DNA of 21,246 nt from Comamonadaceae bacterium (GTDB taxonomy: Bacteria > Pseudomonadota > Gammaproteobacteria > Burkholderiales > Burkholderiaceae). The DNA lies in assembly GCA_947505995.1 (NCBI GenBank), contig CANNNB010000010.1, positions 1 through 21,246 on the forward strand. The letters are read 5' to 3'. How positions within the stretch are numbered: the stretch's first letter is position 1; every line of letters begins with the position of its first letter. Positions 1 to 8,379 of this stretch are shown one piece after another. The notes under the pieces are model-generated. The model searched no databases. It was not told where the DNA came from and worked only from the letters and a program-made list of their open reading frames with translations. The position numbers were made by a program, and so were the translations under genes.

Positions 1-867
1 GAGTTTGACGCGTTGCGCAGCTTCAAGGATGGTTTCTTGACCGCTACAGTCGATGGTGTGGACTTGACCATCAATTGAAATTTCGACTTGGGCTTCGTCA
101 ACCGCATCTGAACGTGGCGCCTCGTTTTGGCGAGCTGTTTGTGCGGCTTCCAATGCGGCTTCGTCAGGCAAAGACAAAAAGCGTTCCACGTGAATGTCAG
201 CATCCGACATGTTGACGCTGTTCAAGGCCGCCACAGCGGCATTCATGAAGGGGCCTGGGCCGCAAATAAAGGCCTGGGCAGAGGCCAAGGGGCGCGTTAA
301 TTCGGCCAATTGTGCAACGGATGGAACACCCTGAACCGAATCTAACCAATGAATGATTTGCAACCGCTCAGGATGTGCGTTGGCCAAAGCATTCAAAGCA
401 TCTTTAAAGATGACTGATTTTTCATCCCGGTTGGCATACAAGAGTGTGATGCGCGCTGCCGATTGATTCAAGACATGGCGCAAAATTGAAAACACAGGTG
501 TAATGCCACTGCCACCGGCCATCAATAAGAAATCTTTGTTTAGGTCCTTGGCACTAAAAACGCCAGAGGGTGGCATGACTTCTAATTCGTCACCTACTTT
601 GAGGCGATCACAAATCCAGTTGGAGCCTCTGCCTTGGTGAACACGCTTCACAGTCACTCGTGGCGCATCGTCCAGTTCAGGCGAGCTTGACATGGAATAA
701 CAACGTGGCACATACATGCCATCGATGGGCAAGCGCAGCGTCAAAAATTGACCTGCTTGGTACTTGAACGAAGTTGACAATGAAGCAGGCACCTCAAACA
801 CCACCGACTTGCTGTCGTGTGTTTCATCGATCAGCGCACTGACGCGCAAACGATGGTATTGCGTCAT
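1..867 (-). CDS. kshB: 3-ketosteroid 9alpha-hydroxylase reductase KshB (C-terminus cut by window edge)
   Basis: This is the NADH- and FAD-dependent reductase that passes electrons through a 2Fe-2S cluster to the Rieske oxygenase KshA for 9alpha-hydroxylation of 3-ketosteroids, the step that leads to ring B opening. The 289 residues visible show an FR-type FAD domain with RCYSMSS (55-61), the nucleotide-binding GGSGITP (118-124), CGPGPFM (202-208) and HVERF (226-230). A linker leads into the start of a plant-type ferredoxin domain (VEISIDGQ from 261). The cluster cysteines lie beyond position 1, so they cannot be checked. The ATG overlaps the TGA of the preceding dehydrogenase gene (ATGA, 867-864), so translation is probably coupled. 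The family resembles phenylacetate and phenol-type reductases, but the context favours KshB. No KshA is in the window. Confidence 0.88.
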   Translation of the reverse strand, partial: MTQYHRLRVSALIDETHDSKSVVFEVPASLSTSFKYQAGQFLTLRLPIDGMYVPRCYSMSSSPELDDAPRVTVKRVHQGRGSNWICDRLKVGDELEVMPPSGVFSAKDLNKDFLLMAGGSGITPVFSILRHVLNQSAARITLLYANRDEKSVIFKDALNALANAHPERLQIIHWLDSVQGVPSVAQLAELTRPLASAQAFICGPGPFMNAAVAALNSVNMSDADIHVERFLSLPDEAALEAAQTARQNEAPRSDAVDEAQVEISIDGQVHTIDCSGQETILEAAQRVKL

Positions 868-1622
868 AAGCCCATTCCCAAAATGGCACTGTCGGCTTTG
901 ATTTCAGCACCGCTGATGGCCATCGAATCATCGGATGCCAAAAACAACAAGACCTTGGCAATGTGCTCAGGCATGATGGCGCGGCCTTTGGGATTCACTT
1001 TGGGATCGAACAACAAATATTTTTCGGGTACGCCGGGTGCGGTGGCTTTCATCATGGGTGTGTAGATGCCATCGGGATGTAGCGAATTGACTCGGATGGC
1101 CAAGCCGTTTTTGCGACAATACAAAGCGGTCGCTCGTGTGAGTGCAGCCACGGCGGCCTTGCTGGCGCTGTAGCCTGCGTAGCCTTCGATGGGCAACCAA
1201 GTGGACACAGAAGCCATGTTGACAATGCTGCCGCCACGCTCTTTCATGGCCGCAACGCCGTGCTGGCAGCCCAAGAAACAAGAATCGGCATTGACCTGCA
1301 TGAGCTGTCGAAACTGCGCCAATGTGGCGGTCTCGATGCTGCCAGGCAACAAGATGCCAGCGTTGTTAATCAAAATATCCAGCGGGCCAAAGTGCGATTG
1401 AACCTTGGCAATGACTTGCTGCCATTCGGCTTCATTGCTAACGTCATGGCGCAAAAAAAGTGCACGTTCACCACACGCCTTGGCCAGGTCTTCACCGCCT
1501 TGAACATCGATGTCACCAAAGGCGACATAAGCGCCTTCTTTGAGCAAAAGCTCGACAGTTTCTTTGCCGACACCGCTGGCACCACCAGTGATCAAAGCAA
1601 CCTTGTTGTTGACGCGACCCAT
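864..1622 (-). CDS. 3beta/17beta-hydroxysteroid dehydrogenase (SDR)
   Basis: This is an NAD-dependent classical short-chain dehydrogenase of 252 residues that oxidises 3beta- and 17beta-hydroxyl groups of steroids to ketones. The sequence shows the cofactor motif TGGASGVG (12-19), NNAG (86-89), and the catalytic set Ser138, Tyr151, Lys155 in MASVSTWLP and YSASK. The residue numbers and the local sequence, including NNAGILLPG, IHPDGIYTPMM-like LHPDGIYTPMM and the C-terminal ILGMGL, match what I recall of the Comamonas testosteroni 3beta/17beta-HSD. It starts with ATG 12 bp after the tesI stop codon and its stop overlaps the kshB start, so it is an internal gene of the ring-degradation operon. 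It probably feeds hydroxysteroids such as testosterone or dehydroepiandrosterone-type compounds into the 3-keto pathway. Substrate preference is inferred from similarity. Confidence 0.92.
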   Translation of the reverse strand: MGRVNNKVALITGGASGVGKETVELLLKEGAYVAFGDIDVQGGEDLAKACGERALFLRHDVSNEAEWQQVIAKVQSHFGPLDILINNAGILLPGSIETATLAQFRQLMQVNADSCFLGCQHGVAAMKERGGSIVNMASVSTWLPIEGYAGYSASKAAVAALTRATALYCRKNGLAIRVNSLHPDGIYTPMMKATAPGVPEKYLLFDPKVNPKGRAIMPEHIAKVLLFLASDDSMAISGAEIKADSAILGMGL

Positions 1623-1634
1623 CTGAATTCTTTC

Positions 1635-3308
1635 TTAGAGTGTGGCCACTGCACGGCCAGCGCGGCGACCTGAAAAGACGCAATCTGCCAAAGACAAACC
1701 GCTGACATAGCGGGAGGAGGGCAGGCCCAGTGCTGTTCTGCCAGCAGCGTAAAGTCCCGCAATGGCTTGACCTGAAGCATGCAAAACTTGACCATTGTTC
1801 TCGTCGACATGCAGGCCACCCAACGTGAGTGTGGCCAACGGAAAGGTGGGATTGCCAATCGAAATATCCAATGCCAAATAGGGGCCGCGTGACATGTCAT
1901 GGCGCATGTCTTTGGATTTGCCAAATGCGTCTTCACATTCACCACGTGCAGCAGCATTGGCCGCATCCAAACTTTGACGAAGCTTGCTGGGTTCGGCTTT
2001 CAATTTGGCAGCCAAGGCTTCTAAGGAGGAGGCTTTCTTGGCGCCCAACAACATCATGGCCAGGGCGGGCAAAGATTGAAAAGCCCACAAGCCACCCAAC
2101 AAGCATTGTTGAATGGCTTTCCATTTCAGTTTTGAATCAATGATGAGCCAACCGCGGCCATTTTGATGGTCGACCAACTCATGGCCCAACTTGGCGCCAT
2201 AAACTTGTTCATTGCAAAAGCGTTCGCCTTCTGTATTGATCACAATGCCTTGAGGCCAGACGGAAGGCGGGGTGATGAAGCGCCAAGCAGAAATATTGTT
2301 CAAAGCACTGGCATTGGCGCCCACGGTTTGCCCCAAGCGCAAACCACTGCCATCACATCCTGCGCCACCCACCGGCCAGCCTTTTTTGGCATGTGGTGCA
2401 AATTGGCTCATCAGTTCGGCGTTGTAAATAAAACCGCCGGTTGAAAGGATCACGCCTTTGTGCGCCTTGATGTAGCTACGGATGGCAGTAGCCAGTTCTA
2501 TTTTGGCGGCTTCTCGGCGGCATTCGGCCGCCTTACCTGGCCAAAAGGTACGCCAACGCGCCACCTTCTTGTGCAGTTCTGCGTGGCGCAGTGTTTCTGG
2601 CGCACCCTCGGGCAATTGCCAAATTTCAACGCCCACAATGCGGGGAGTTTGCTCTGCCGAAGTGCGTTCACACACAAGGCGCCGCACTGTGGCTTGCGTG
2701 AGAGTGTGCACGCCCGATTTAAGGGTGGCGTTTTGCAAAGCTTCAAACAAGACTTTGCCCGATTGACCGCGAGCCACTGTGCGATGGCCGCGAGGCGCGG
2801 GTGGGCCTTCTTTGGTTTGGCATGCGGGGACTACTTCGTTGCCAGAGAAGTACAAAAATTTGCCTTCAGGTGGGTACGAGGTTTTGTGATCGGGCATGGT
2901 GGCTGCAAATTTGGCGCCATGCGTTTCTAGCCATGCCAAGTTGGACACGCTGTCTTGGCAAAACTTCATGATGGTTTGATCGGACACCACGCCATTGACC
3001 TCGTACTTCAAGTACGCAGCCATGGCTTCTGGACTGTCTTGGAAGCCTGCCTGAAGTTGATAGGGTGTGCCGCCACCTGCATACACAACGCCCCCCGACA
3101 AGGCACTGGCACCGCCGCCTTCAAAGCGGTCAATCACAATCACGCTTGATCCGTTGGCGCGAGCTTCTAAGGCAGCACAAGCACCTGAAGCACCCCAGCC
3201 AACCACCACCACATCGGCAGACTCACGCCAATCGATGGCGTTGACATTTTCAATTTCGAGCGCAGGCTCAATGGGTGTGACAGTTGAAATTCTGGGCTTG
3301 CGACTCAC
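1635..3308 (-). CDS. tesI: 3-ketosteroid Delta4-(5alpha)-dehydrogenase (TesI-like flavoprotein)
   Basis: This FAD flavoprotein introduces the C4-C5 double bond into 5alpha-reduced 3-ketosteroids. Its 557 residues show the dinucleotide fold VVVVGWGASG near 33-42, GGGTPYQ (78-84), an APRGH segment, and a C-terminal GLYAAGR followed by YVSGLSLADCVFSGRRAG. In that last block Tyr534 and Ser536 align with the Tyr/Ser pair described as catalytic in the Rhodococcus jostii Delta4-(5alpha) enzyme. That signature separates it from Delta1-dehydrogenases, which carry a YPGxG block instead. It begins with GTG at 3308, whose GTGA overlaps the TGA of the upstream Delta1-dehydrogenase by 4 bp. A central segment (roughly 230-265, rich in Lys, Arg and Trp) looks like an insertion compared with the shorter actinobacterial enzyme. 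Assignment by motif is firm; exact substrate range is inferred. Confidence 0.9.
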   Translation of the reverse strand: MSRKPRISTVTPIEPALEIENVNAIDWRESADVVVVGWGASGACAALEARANGSSVIVIDRFEGGGASALSGGVVYAGGGTPYQLQAGFQDSPEAMAAYLKYEVNGVVSDQTIMKFCQDSVSNLAWLETHGAKFAATMPDHKTSYPPEGKFLYFSGNEVVPACQTKEGPPAPRGHRTVARGQSGKVLFEALQNATLKSGVHTLTQATVRRLVCERTSAEQTPRIVGVEIWQLPEGAPETLRHAELHKKVARWRTFWPGKAAECRREAAKIELATAIRSYIKAHKGVILSTGGFIYNAELMSQFAPHAKKGWPVGGAGCDGSGLRLGQTVGANASALNNISAWRFITPPSVWPQGIVINTEGERFCNEQVYGAKLGHELVDHQNGRGWLIIDSKLKWKAIQQCLLGGLWAFQSLPALAMMLLGAKKASSLEALAAKLKAEPSKLRQSLDAANAAARGECEDAFGKSKDMRHDMSRGPYLALDISIGNPTFPLATLTLGGLHVDENNGQVLHASGQAIAGLYAAGRTALGLPSSRYVSGLSLADCVFSGRRAGRAVATL

Positions 3309-5065
3309 AACGTGGATTCCAATAAATCTTTGCGTTCTAGTGGGATGGGTTGTTCCTTGATGTCAGAGATGGCGCGATAGGCAAAGGTCATGGCGGGGCC
3401 TAAGGTGGAGCCGGCACCTGGGTAAGCAGGGCCCATGACAGATGCTGAATTGTTGCCGATGCAATACAGGCCCGAAATGACTTGGCCCGCTTCGTTTAAA
3501 ACACGTGCATCGCGGTCGGTTAACAATCCGCCTTTGGTGCCAATGTCGCCTGGAAAAAGCTTCATGGCATAAAAAGGACCTTTGGCAATGGGCGCCAAAT
3601 TGGGATTGGGCTTGACATGAATGTCACCGTAATAACGATCAAATACATTGCCGCCGCGATCAAACTCAAGGTCTTTGCCAGTTCGCGCGAATTCAGTCAT
3701 GCGTGCAGCACTGTCTTTTAAACCATTTGGATCAACGCCAATTTGCGCGGCCAGTTCTTCCAAAGTGTCACCTTTCCAGTAAACCTGATTGAGCCAACTT
3801 TTGCGCAAACGAGAATCGGGCACAGCAGCCGATGGCATCAAGGGGCCAATGGGGTAGTTTGCTCTGAAGGTAGCGTCAAACACAATCCAAGCGGGGACAG
3901 CACCGCCAGTGGCTTGATGATTCGCAAACATGGCTTGTTGGAATTCAGGATAGGGGCCTGATTCGTTCAAGAATCGTTTTCCTTGCGCGTTGACCACCAT
4001 GCAGCCAGGCAACGAACGCTCGACAAACATGGGTCGAAATTTTTCTTCCTTTGGCACCATCATGGTGGGGACACCCCATGTGTGCGACATCAGGTGCAGT
4101 TGGGCGCCAGCTTGTGCTCCTGCGAGAATGGCATCGCCGGTGTTGGCGTCGAGGGGTGTGGCTGTCCAAGCTTGATCGGTAGGCTGCGGCAAGTACTGTT
4201 CGCGCATGGCTTGATTTCTTTCAAAACCACCCGCGCCCAAAATGACAGCTTTTTTGGCCATGATCTGCACTGATTGGCCATTTTTCAAGACCACAACACC
4301 GTTCACGCGACCGTTGTCTGTGACAAGCGACTGAAGCGGTGTTTCTAGCCAGAGCGGAATTTTGCGTTTTCTGAGGGCTGTCAAAAGGCTGCCAATGAGC
4401 GCCTGGCCCCCCGTCATGTTGCGATCGCGTCGGGTTTTGTTGCGCCATGGATAGTCCAGAAAATAGCGCGCCATGATCCACATGAGAATGTATTTGGACT
4501 TGCGTTCGCGTGCCAACATCGAGCGGGCCTGAAAGGCGTTGATGTTCATTCGGCCAAATATCAATTGGCCTGGGTTGGTTGGGCGAATGAGGTTCAGACC
4601 TTCTATGCCCAGTTTGGCCGCATTGAAATCGACTGGATCCATGGTTCGCCCGCCGGGCAATGCGCCCTCCATGTGAGGATAATAGTCGGCGTATTGCGGC
4701 ATGCTTCGATAGGCCACGCCAATGTCACCTAAGTAGCGAGCCATGTGACGGGCTGTTTCCACATAAGCCAAGACGCGGTCGTCTGTGGCCAAGCCTTTGG
4801 CGCAGGCCTTCACGTAGCGGTAAGCCATCTCTAAGCTGTCGCGCAAGCCCACTTTGGGCATGTCGTGGTTGTCTGGAATCCAAATGCCACCGCCTGACAG
4901 GGCTGAAGTGCCACCGACCAAGTCGGCTTTTTCAATGACCAAGGGTTTGAGGCCTTCGTCGCTGGCACGAATGGCAGCAAGCAGGGCGCCTGCGCCAGAA
5001 CCCACCACAATGACATCAAACTCTGGTGCTGAGTTCTGGTGCGCAGCACCTTCTGCTAGGCTCAT
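3305..5065 (-). CDS. kstD: 3-oxosteroid Delta1-dehydrogenase (KstD/TesH)
   Basis: This FAD enzyme removes hydrogens from C1 and C2 of 3-ketosteroids, for example androstenedione to androstadienedione, which permits ring A aromatisation once C9 is hydroxylated. The 586-residue protein has VGSGAGALLA (21-30), GGTSALSGGG (51-60), a tyrosine-rich segment (QYADYY, 125-129) placed like the active-site Tyr119 of Rhodococcus KstD1, and PAYPGAGSTLG, in which Tyr548 and Gly552 correspond to the catalytic Tyr487 and Gly491. The length is typical of Comamonas TesH. ATG at 5065 is preceded by a weak AGG, 13 bp after the hsaA stop, and its stop overlaps the tesI GTG. It is therefore the second gene of the hsaA-kstD-tesI-HSD-kshB operon. 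A Delta1-dehydrogenase acting on a side-chain-bearing substrate is possible. Confidence 0.92.
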   Translation of the reverse strand: MSLAEGAAHQNSAPEFDVIVVGSGAGALLAAIRASDEGLKPLVIEKADLVGGTSALSGGGIWIPDNHDMPKVGLRDSLEMAYRYVKACAKGLATDDRVLAYVETARHMARYLGDIGVAYRSMPQYADYYPHMEGALPGGRTMDPVDFNAAKLGIEGLNLIRPTNPGQLIFGRMNINAFQARSMLARERKSKYILMWIMARYFLDYPWRNKTRRDRNMTGGQALIGSLLTALRKRKIPLWLETPLQSLVTDNGRVNGVVVLKNGQSVQIMAKKAVILGAGGFERNQAMREQYLPQPTDQAWTATPLDANTGDAILAGAQAGAQLHLMSHTWGVPTMMVPKEEKFRPMFVERSLPGCMVVNAQGKRFLNESGPYPEFQQAMFANHQATGGAVPAWIVFDATFRANYPIGPLMPSAAVPDSRLRKSWLNQVYWKGDTLEELAAQIGVDPNGLKDSAARMTEFARTGKDLEFDRGGNVFDRYYGDIHVKPNPNLAPIAKGPFYAMKLFPGDIGTKGGLLTDRDARVLNEAGQVISGLYCIGNNSASVMGPAYPGAGSTLGPAMTFAYRAISDIKEQPIPLERKDLLESTL

Positions 5066-5078
5066 AAGGACTGCCTGC

Positions 5079-6275
5079 TTAGACGAAAGCGTCTGCGTTA
5101 GGGAGACCTAACATGACGGCGCCGTGGCTTCGGGCATAGGTGTCGGTGTTGTTGGCAATGTGACCGCGGGCCACATGCAGATCGCGGAAAATGCGCTCGA
5201 TTGAGTTTGTTTTGTAAACACCACCCGCAGCACAGGCGCGCATGATTTCGTTGACTGCTTCGGCGCACAACTTGGGAACTTGTGCCGACTGGGCGCGCTG
5301 CATCAGTCGTTCTTCAACGGGCATGCGTTCTTTGTTTTTGGCGCAATCGACCACGCGTTGGTAGTTGCGGAACAGCACCAATTTGAGTTGGTCGGTGGTC
5401 ATCATGGCTTCACTGACGGCCAGTTGTGAGTTCACATCTTCGGCAGTTTTGGAGCCATGCTTGCCCACAAATGTAGCGGCGCGTTGGCGGAAGCTGGCAA
5501 TGGCGCCATCGGTAGCGCCAATGCAGGCGGTAGAAACAGCGCGTTGGAACACTTGCGTGAAAGGAATGCGATACAGCCAGCCAGGGTTGGTTTCGCGGCC
5601 GGGGCAACCAGCATCGCTGTGGTCGTTGGTTCTGTGGGTTCTGTAGGCGGGAACAAAGGCGTCCTTGACCACGATGTCGTGGCTGCCGGTGGCACGGAGA
5701 CCCAGAACATCGAAGTTTTTGACGACTTCAAAGTCGGCTTTGGGCAATAAGAAAGTGCAGTGCTCAATCTCACCGGAGCCATCTTTCTTGGGTAGCAACC
5801 CGCCCAACAATATCCATTCGCAATGTTCCACGCCACTGCTCCAGCCCCAGCGACCGCTGAACTTGTAGCCGCCTTCGACGGGTTCTGCCTTGCCAACCGG
5901 CATGTAGGTCGATGCCGTCAGGGTCATAGGATCCTTGGCCCAGACATCTTGCTGGGCTTGCTCGGGGAACAGCGGAATTTGCCAGTTGTGCACACCCACC
6001 ACGCCATAAATCCAAGCCGTGGCCATGCAGCCTTGGGCCAGTTCCATTTGGATGGAATAGAAAACACGCGGGTCCATTTCGTAGCCGCCCCAACGCTTGG
6101 GTTGCAAGACCTTGAAAAAGCCAGCAGCTTGCATTTCGGCAATGGTTTCTTTTTGAACCAGGCCGGCATCTTCGGCAGCACGTGCCCGTTCTGCCAAGCG
6201 GGGAGCCATGTTTTTGGCGCGTTCAATTAACTCTATCGCTTCGGGCGTTAAGTAATCGGTATTGACCGTAATCAT
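5079..6275 (-). CDS. hsaA: 3-hydroxy-9,10-secoandrostatriene-dione monooxygenase, oxygenase subunit (HsaA/TesA2)
   Basis: This is the oxygenase half of the two-component flavin monooxygenase that hydroxylates C4 of the aromatised secosteroid 3-HSA to the catechol 3,4-DHSA, using reduced flavin from HsaB. The 398 residues have the acyl-CoA-dehydrogenase-like fold of group D flavin monooxygenases, with LQPKRWGGYE (57-66), YGVVGVHNW (90-98), SGRWGWSSGVEHCEW (140-154) and a C-terminal helical part ending in LGLPNADAFV. The length matches HsaA. ATG at 6275 has a good ribosome site (GGAG, 7 bp upstream). It is the first gene of the leftward operon, and its reductase partner is transcribed divergently across a 243-bp promoter region. 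A candidate regulator dyad lies 101 bp upstream of the start. Confidence 0.93.
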   Translation of the reverse strand: MITVNTDYLTPEAIELIERAKNMAPRLAERARAAEDAGLVQKETIAEMQAAGFFKVLQPKRWGGYEMDPRVFYSIQMELAQGCMATAWIYGVVGVHNWQIPLFPEQAQQDVWAKDPMTLTASTYMPVGKAEPVEGGYKFSGRWGWSSGVEHCEWILLGGLLPKKDGSGEIEHCTFLLPKADFEVVKNFDVLGLRATGSHDIVVKDAFVPAYRTHRTNDHSDAGCPGRETNPGWLYRIPFTQVFQRAVSTACIGATDGAIASFRQRAATFVGKHGSKTAEDVNSQLAVSEAMMTTDQLKLVLFRNYQRVVDCAKNKERMPVEERLMQRAQSAQVPKLCAEAVNEIMRACAAGGVYKTNSIERIFRDLHVARGHIANNTDTYARSHGAVMLGLPNADAFV

Positions 6276-6376
6276 TTTTAATCTCCGTCAGGCCTTGAGG
6301 GCACAAAATGTTGAATGCGAGATAGCACGAAATAACGCGGGATGTTCAGATATTCCCATTCTGGAGCGCTTCATTC

Positions 6377-6394
6377 ATCGTCCAATCAGACTAA
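6377..6394 (-). promoter_or_regulatory. Candidate TesR operator, site A (upstream of hsaA)
   Basis: Read toward hsaA the site is TTAGTC-TGATTG-GACGAT, followed by G. It has the dyad core GTC-N6-GAC and matches site B in front of the ltp2 gene at 16 of 18 positions, with flanking identity extending to 20 of 22. It lies 101 bp from the hsaA start. No recognisable sigma70 -10 element was found at standard spacing, which fits an activator-dependent promoter. Binding by the LuxR-type regulator encoded at 12661-13785 is inferred. Confidence 0.55.
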
Positions 6395-6399
6395 AACAA

Positions 6400-6427
6400 G
6401 CGGTCTTTTGGCAGAACAACTGACCGC
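6400..6427. repeat. Inverted repeat GCGGTC-N16-GACCGC in the divergent promoter region
   Basis: Six-bp perfect arms at 6400-6405 and 6422-6427 flank a 16-bp spacer, midway between candidate operators A and C. It could be a second regulator site or a weak hairpin. A 6-bp repeat at this distance can also arise by chance. Confidence 0.3.
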
Positions 6428-6450
6428 CTTTTAAGAATGAAAGGACGAAT

Positions 6451-6468
6451 CTAGTCCGAGTGAAGGAT
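6451..6468 (+). promoter_or_regulatory. Candidate TesR operator, degenerate site C (upstream of hsaB)
   Basis: The sequence CTAGTC-CGAGTG-AAGGAT matches site A at 13 of 17 positions from its TAGTC onward, but the right arm is AAGGAT rather than GACGAT. It points toward hsaB and ends 50 bp before its ATG, close to the spacing of sites B and D from their genes. An overlapping palindrome, GGAC-N7-GTCC at 6443-6457, shares its right arm with this site and may be the functional form. Confidence 0.4.
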
Positions 6469-6518
6469 TTCATTTTTCTCGGCCAGATTCAAGCTTAGTG
6501 GATTGATCAGGAAAAGAC

Positions 6519-7496
6519 ATGGACAAAGCCGCACAACCATTTGACCCCAAGGACTTTAGGCAAGCCCTTGGTATGTTTGCCACAGGCGTCACCATCGTGA
6601 CCGCACAGGCCGAAGATGGCACTTTAGTAGGGGTTACTGCTAATAGCTTTAACTCTGTTTCTTTGGATCCGCCCATGGTACTTTGGAGCTTGGCCAAAAA
6701 AGCACGCAGCCTACCAGTGTTCAGTACCACCCGCCATTGGAATGTGCACATCCTGTCCAACGAACAAGAGGACTTGTCCAACCGCTTTGCGAAGGCTGGT
6801 GATGACAAGTTTGCTGGCTTGGAATTGGATGTTTCAAGTAATAGCGCGCCCTTGCTACAGGGATGCAGCGCCAGGTTCCAATGTCGCACCGCATTTCAAT
6901 ATGAAGGCGGTGACCACACCATTTTTGTGGGCGAAGTGACTCATTACGACAGTTCCAACAGACCGCCTTTGTTGTACGTGACGGGCGGCTATGCCTTGGC
7001 CGCCAGAAAAGCAGGCCCAGTTGCAACCGAGTCCACATCGAACATTGAAGGCGCCTCCTATTCAGAAAACTTATTGGGCTACTTGTTTGGTCGGGCGCAC
7101 TTTCAATTTGTGCATGGTCTGCGTGGCACGCTTTCGCAACGTGAGTTGTCCGACACAGACTTTTTTATCCTGTCACTGCTCAGCGTCAAGCAACCCCTGA
7201 TGCCTGAAGAAATTGTGGCGCACATTGCCTACACTGGTGTGGATATCAGCGCAAACTCACTTCAGTCGATGGTTCAGCGCGGTTTATTAGACGACCACAA
7301 AACCCAGGGGGGTCTCAGGCTGAGTGCAAAGGGTAGCGACGCCATCTTGCATGTGCTGGCTGCGGCCAAATCTTTCGAAGCTGATTTGGTTTCGCGCATG
7401 GGTGAGCTTGAGTCTGCCGCTTTACGCAATCTTTTAAAACAAGCCATTTTGGCCACCGATCCTGGTCTGCCTAAGTTGTGGCAATCTGCTGTCTAA
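6519..7496 (+). CDS. hsaB: Flavin reductase HsaB/TesA1 with C-terminal MarR-like domain
   Basis: This reductase supplies reduced flavin to HsaA for hydroxylation of the aromatised secosteroid. The N-terminal part (about 10-160) is a typical flavin reductase domain, with FATGVTIVTA (20-29), GVTANSFNSVSLDPP (38-52) and GDHTIFVGEV (131-140). After a Ser/Thr-rich linker (about 165-182) comes a further 140 residues. These contain a helix-rich region and a winged-helix-like block (LMPEEIVAHI to LRLSAKGSDAI, 227-276), resembling MarR proteins. Stand-alone HsaB is only about 190 residues, so this is a fusion. The same architecture is known in the Acinetobacter baumannii 4-hydroxyphenylacetate hydroxylase reductase, where the MarR-like part makes activity depend on the substrate. 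ATG at 6519 has AGGA at suitable spacing. It heads the hsaB-hsaD-hsaE operon. Confidence 0.9.
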   Translation: MDKAAQPFDPKDFRQALGMFATGVTIVTAQAEDGTLVGVTANSFNSVSLDPPMVLWSLAKKARSLPVFSTTRHWNVHILSNEQEDLSNRFAKAGDDKFAGLELDVSSNSAPLLQGCSARFQCRTAFQYEGGDHTIFVGEVTHYDSSNRPPLLYVTGGYALAARKAGPVATESTSNIEGASYSENLLGYLFGRAHFQFVHGLRGTLSQRELSDTDFFILSLLSVKQPLMPEEIVAHIAYTGVDISANSLQSMVQRGLLDDHKTQGGLRLSAKGSDAILHVLAAAKSFEADLVSRMGELESAALRNLLKQAILATDPGLPKLWQSAV

Positions 7497-7535
7497 AAAT
7501 TCAAAGTCATTTCATCCCATTCAAATTCAAACACC

Positions 7536-8375
7536 ATGACAAATCAATTTTCTATTCCCGAAGGTCACTATGTTGACATTGCACCTGTCGCAGGTGCTGC
7601 GCAACGCATTCACTACCATGAGCAAGGCCAAGGCGAAGTGGTCATTTTTCTGCATGGCGCAGGCGGTGGTGCCAGCGGGTATAGCAACTTCAAAGGCAAC
7701 TACCCCGAATTTGCCAAAGCTGGATACCGCACCATCGTCCCCGATTTGTTAGGTTATGGACTGTCCAGCAAACCCGACATTGAACAGTACGATTTGGATT
7801 TTTTTGTAGCAGGAGTCAAAGGTCTGGTGGATGCACTGGGCTTGAAAAACATCACATTGTTGGGTAACTCTCTGGGTGGCGCTGTGGCATTGGGGTACGC
7901 CTTGGCTTACCCAGATGAGGTGAGCCGACTGATTTTGATGGCCCCCGGTGGCGTTGAAGATCTGGACACCTATTTGGCCATGCCAGGCATTGCAAATATG
8001 TTCAAAATTTATCAATCGGGTAAAACAGGCGCAGAAGCCATGCGCGCTGTGATGACCATGCAGTTGTTTGATCCTAGTTTGTTGACTGACGAAATTATCA
8101 ATGAGCGTGCGCCCATTGCCGCTACACAAACCCAAGCAGCGCGCTCTGTGTTGAAGGTGCCCAACTTAACCGATCGATTGCATGAGTTGAAGTGTCCTGT
8201 CTTTGGATTTTGGGGTGTCAATGACCACTTCAATCCAGTGGGGGGCGCTACCAAGCTGTTAGACAACTGCCCTCAAGCACGCATGGTTTTGGTTAACCGC
8301 TGCGGTCATTGGGTGCAAGTTGAACACCGCGACATGTTCAACCGCAGCTGTATAGATTTTTTACAGAGAGGCTAA
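7536..8375 (+). CDS. hsaD: 4,5:9,10-diseco-steroid C-C hydrolase (HsaD/TesD)
   Basis: This meta-cleavage-product hydrolase splits 4,5-9,10-DSHA to 2-hydroxyhexa-2,4-dienoate (rings A fragment) and HIP (rings C/D fragment). The 279-residue alpha/beta hydrolase shows the oxyanion LHGAGGGASG (39-48), the nucleophile elbow GNSLGG with Ser112, the acid Asp230 in GVNDHFNP, and His258 in CGHWVQVEH. Spacing matches the Ser114/Asp256/His269-type triad of HsaD. It lies 39 bp after hsaB, and that A/T-rich gap carries no clear ribosome site (two ATTCAAA repeats are visible). Five bp separate it from hsaE. The dioxygenase that makes its substrate (HsaC/TesB) is not in this operon. Confidence 0.92.
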   Translation: MTNQFSIPEGHYVDIAPVAGAAQRIHYHEQGQGEVVIFLHGAGGGASGYSNFKGNYPEFAKAGYRTIVPDLLGYGLSSKPDIEQYDLDFFVAGVKGLVDALGLKNITLLGNSLGGAVALGYALAYPDEVSRLILMAPGGVEDLDTYLAMPGIANMFKIYQSGKTGAEAMRAVMTMQLFDPSLLTDEIINERAPIAATQTQAARSVLKVPNLTDRLHELKCPVFGFWGVNDHFNPVGGATKLLDNCPQARMVLVNRCGHWVQVEHRDMFNRSCIDFLQRG

Positions 8376-8379
8376 ACAC

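Noticed and set aside
2460..2930. 156-codon plus-strand reading frame opposite tesI
   Set aside because: It lies wholly antisense to a well-supported flavoprotein gene and resembles no recognisable family.
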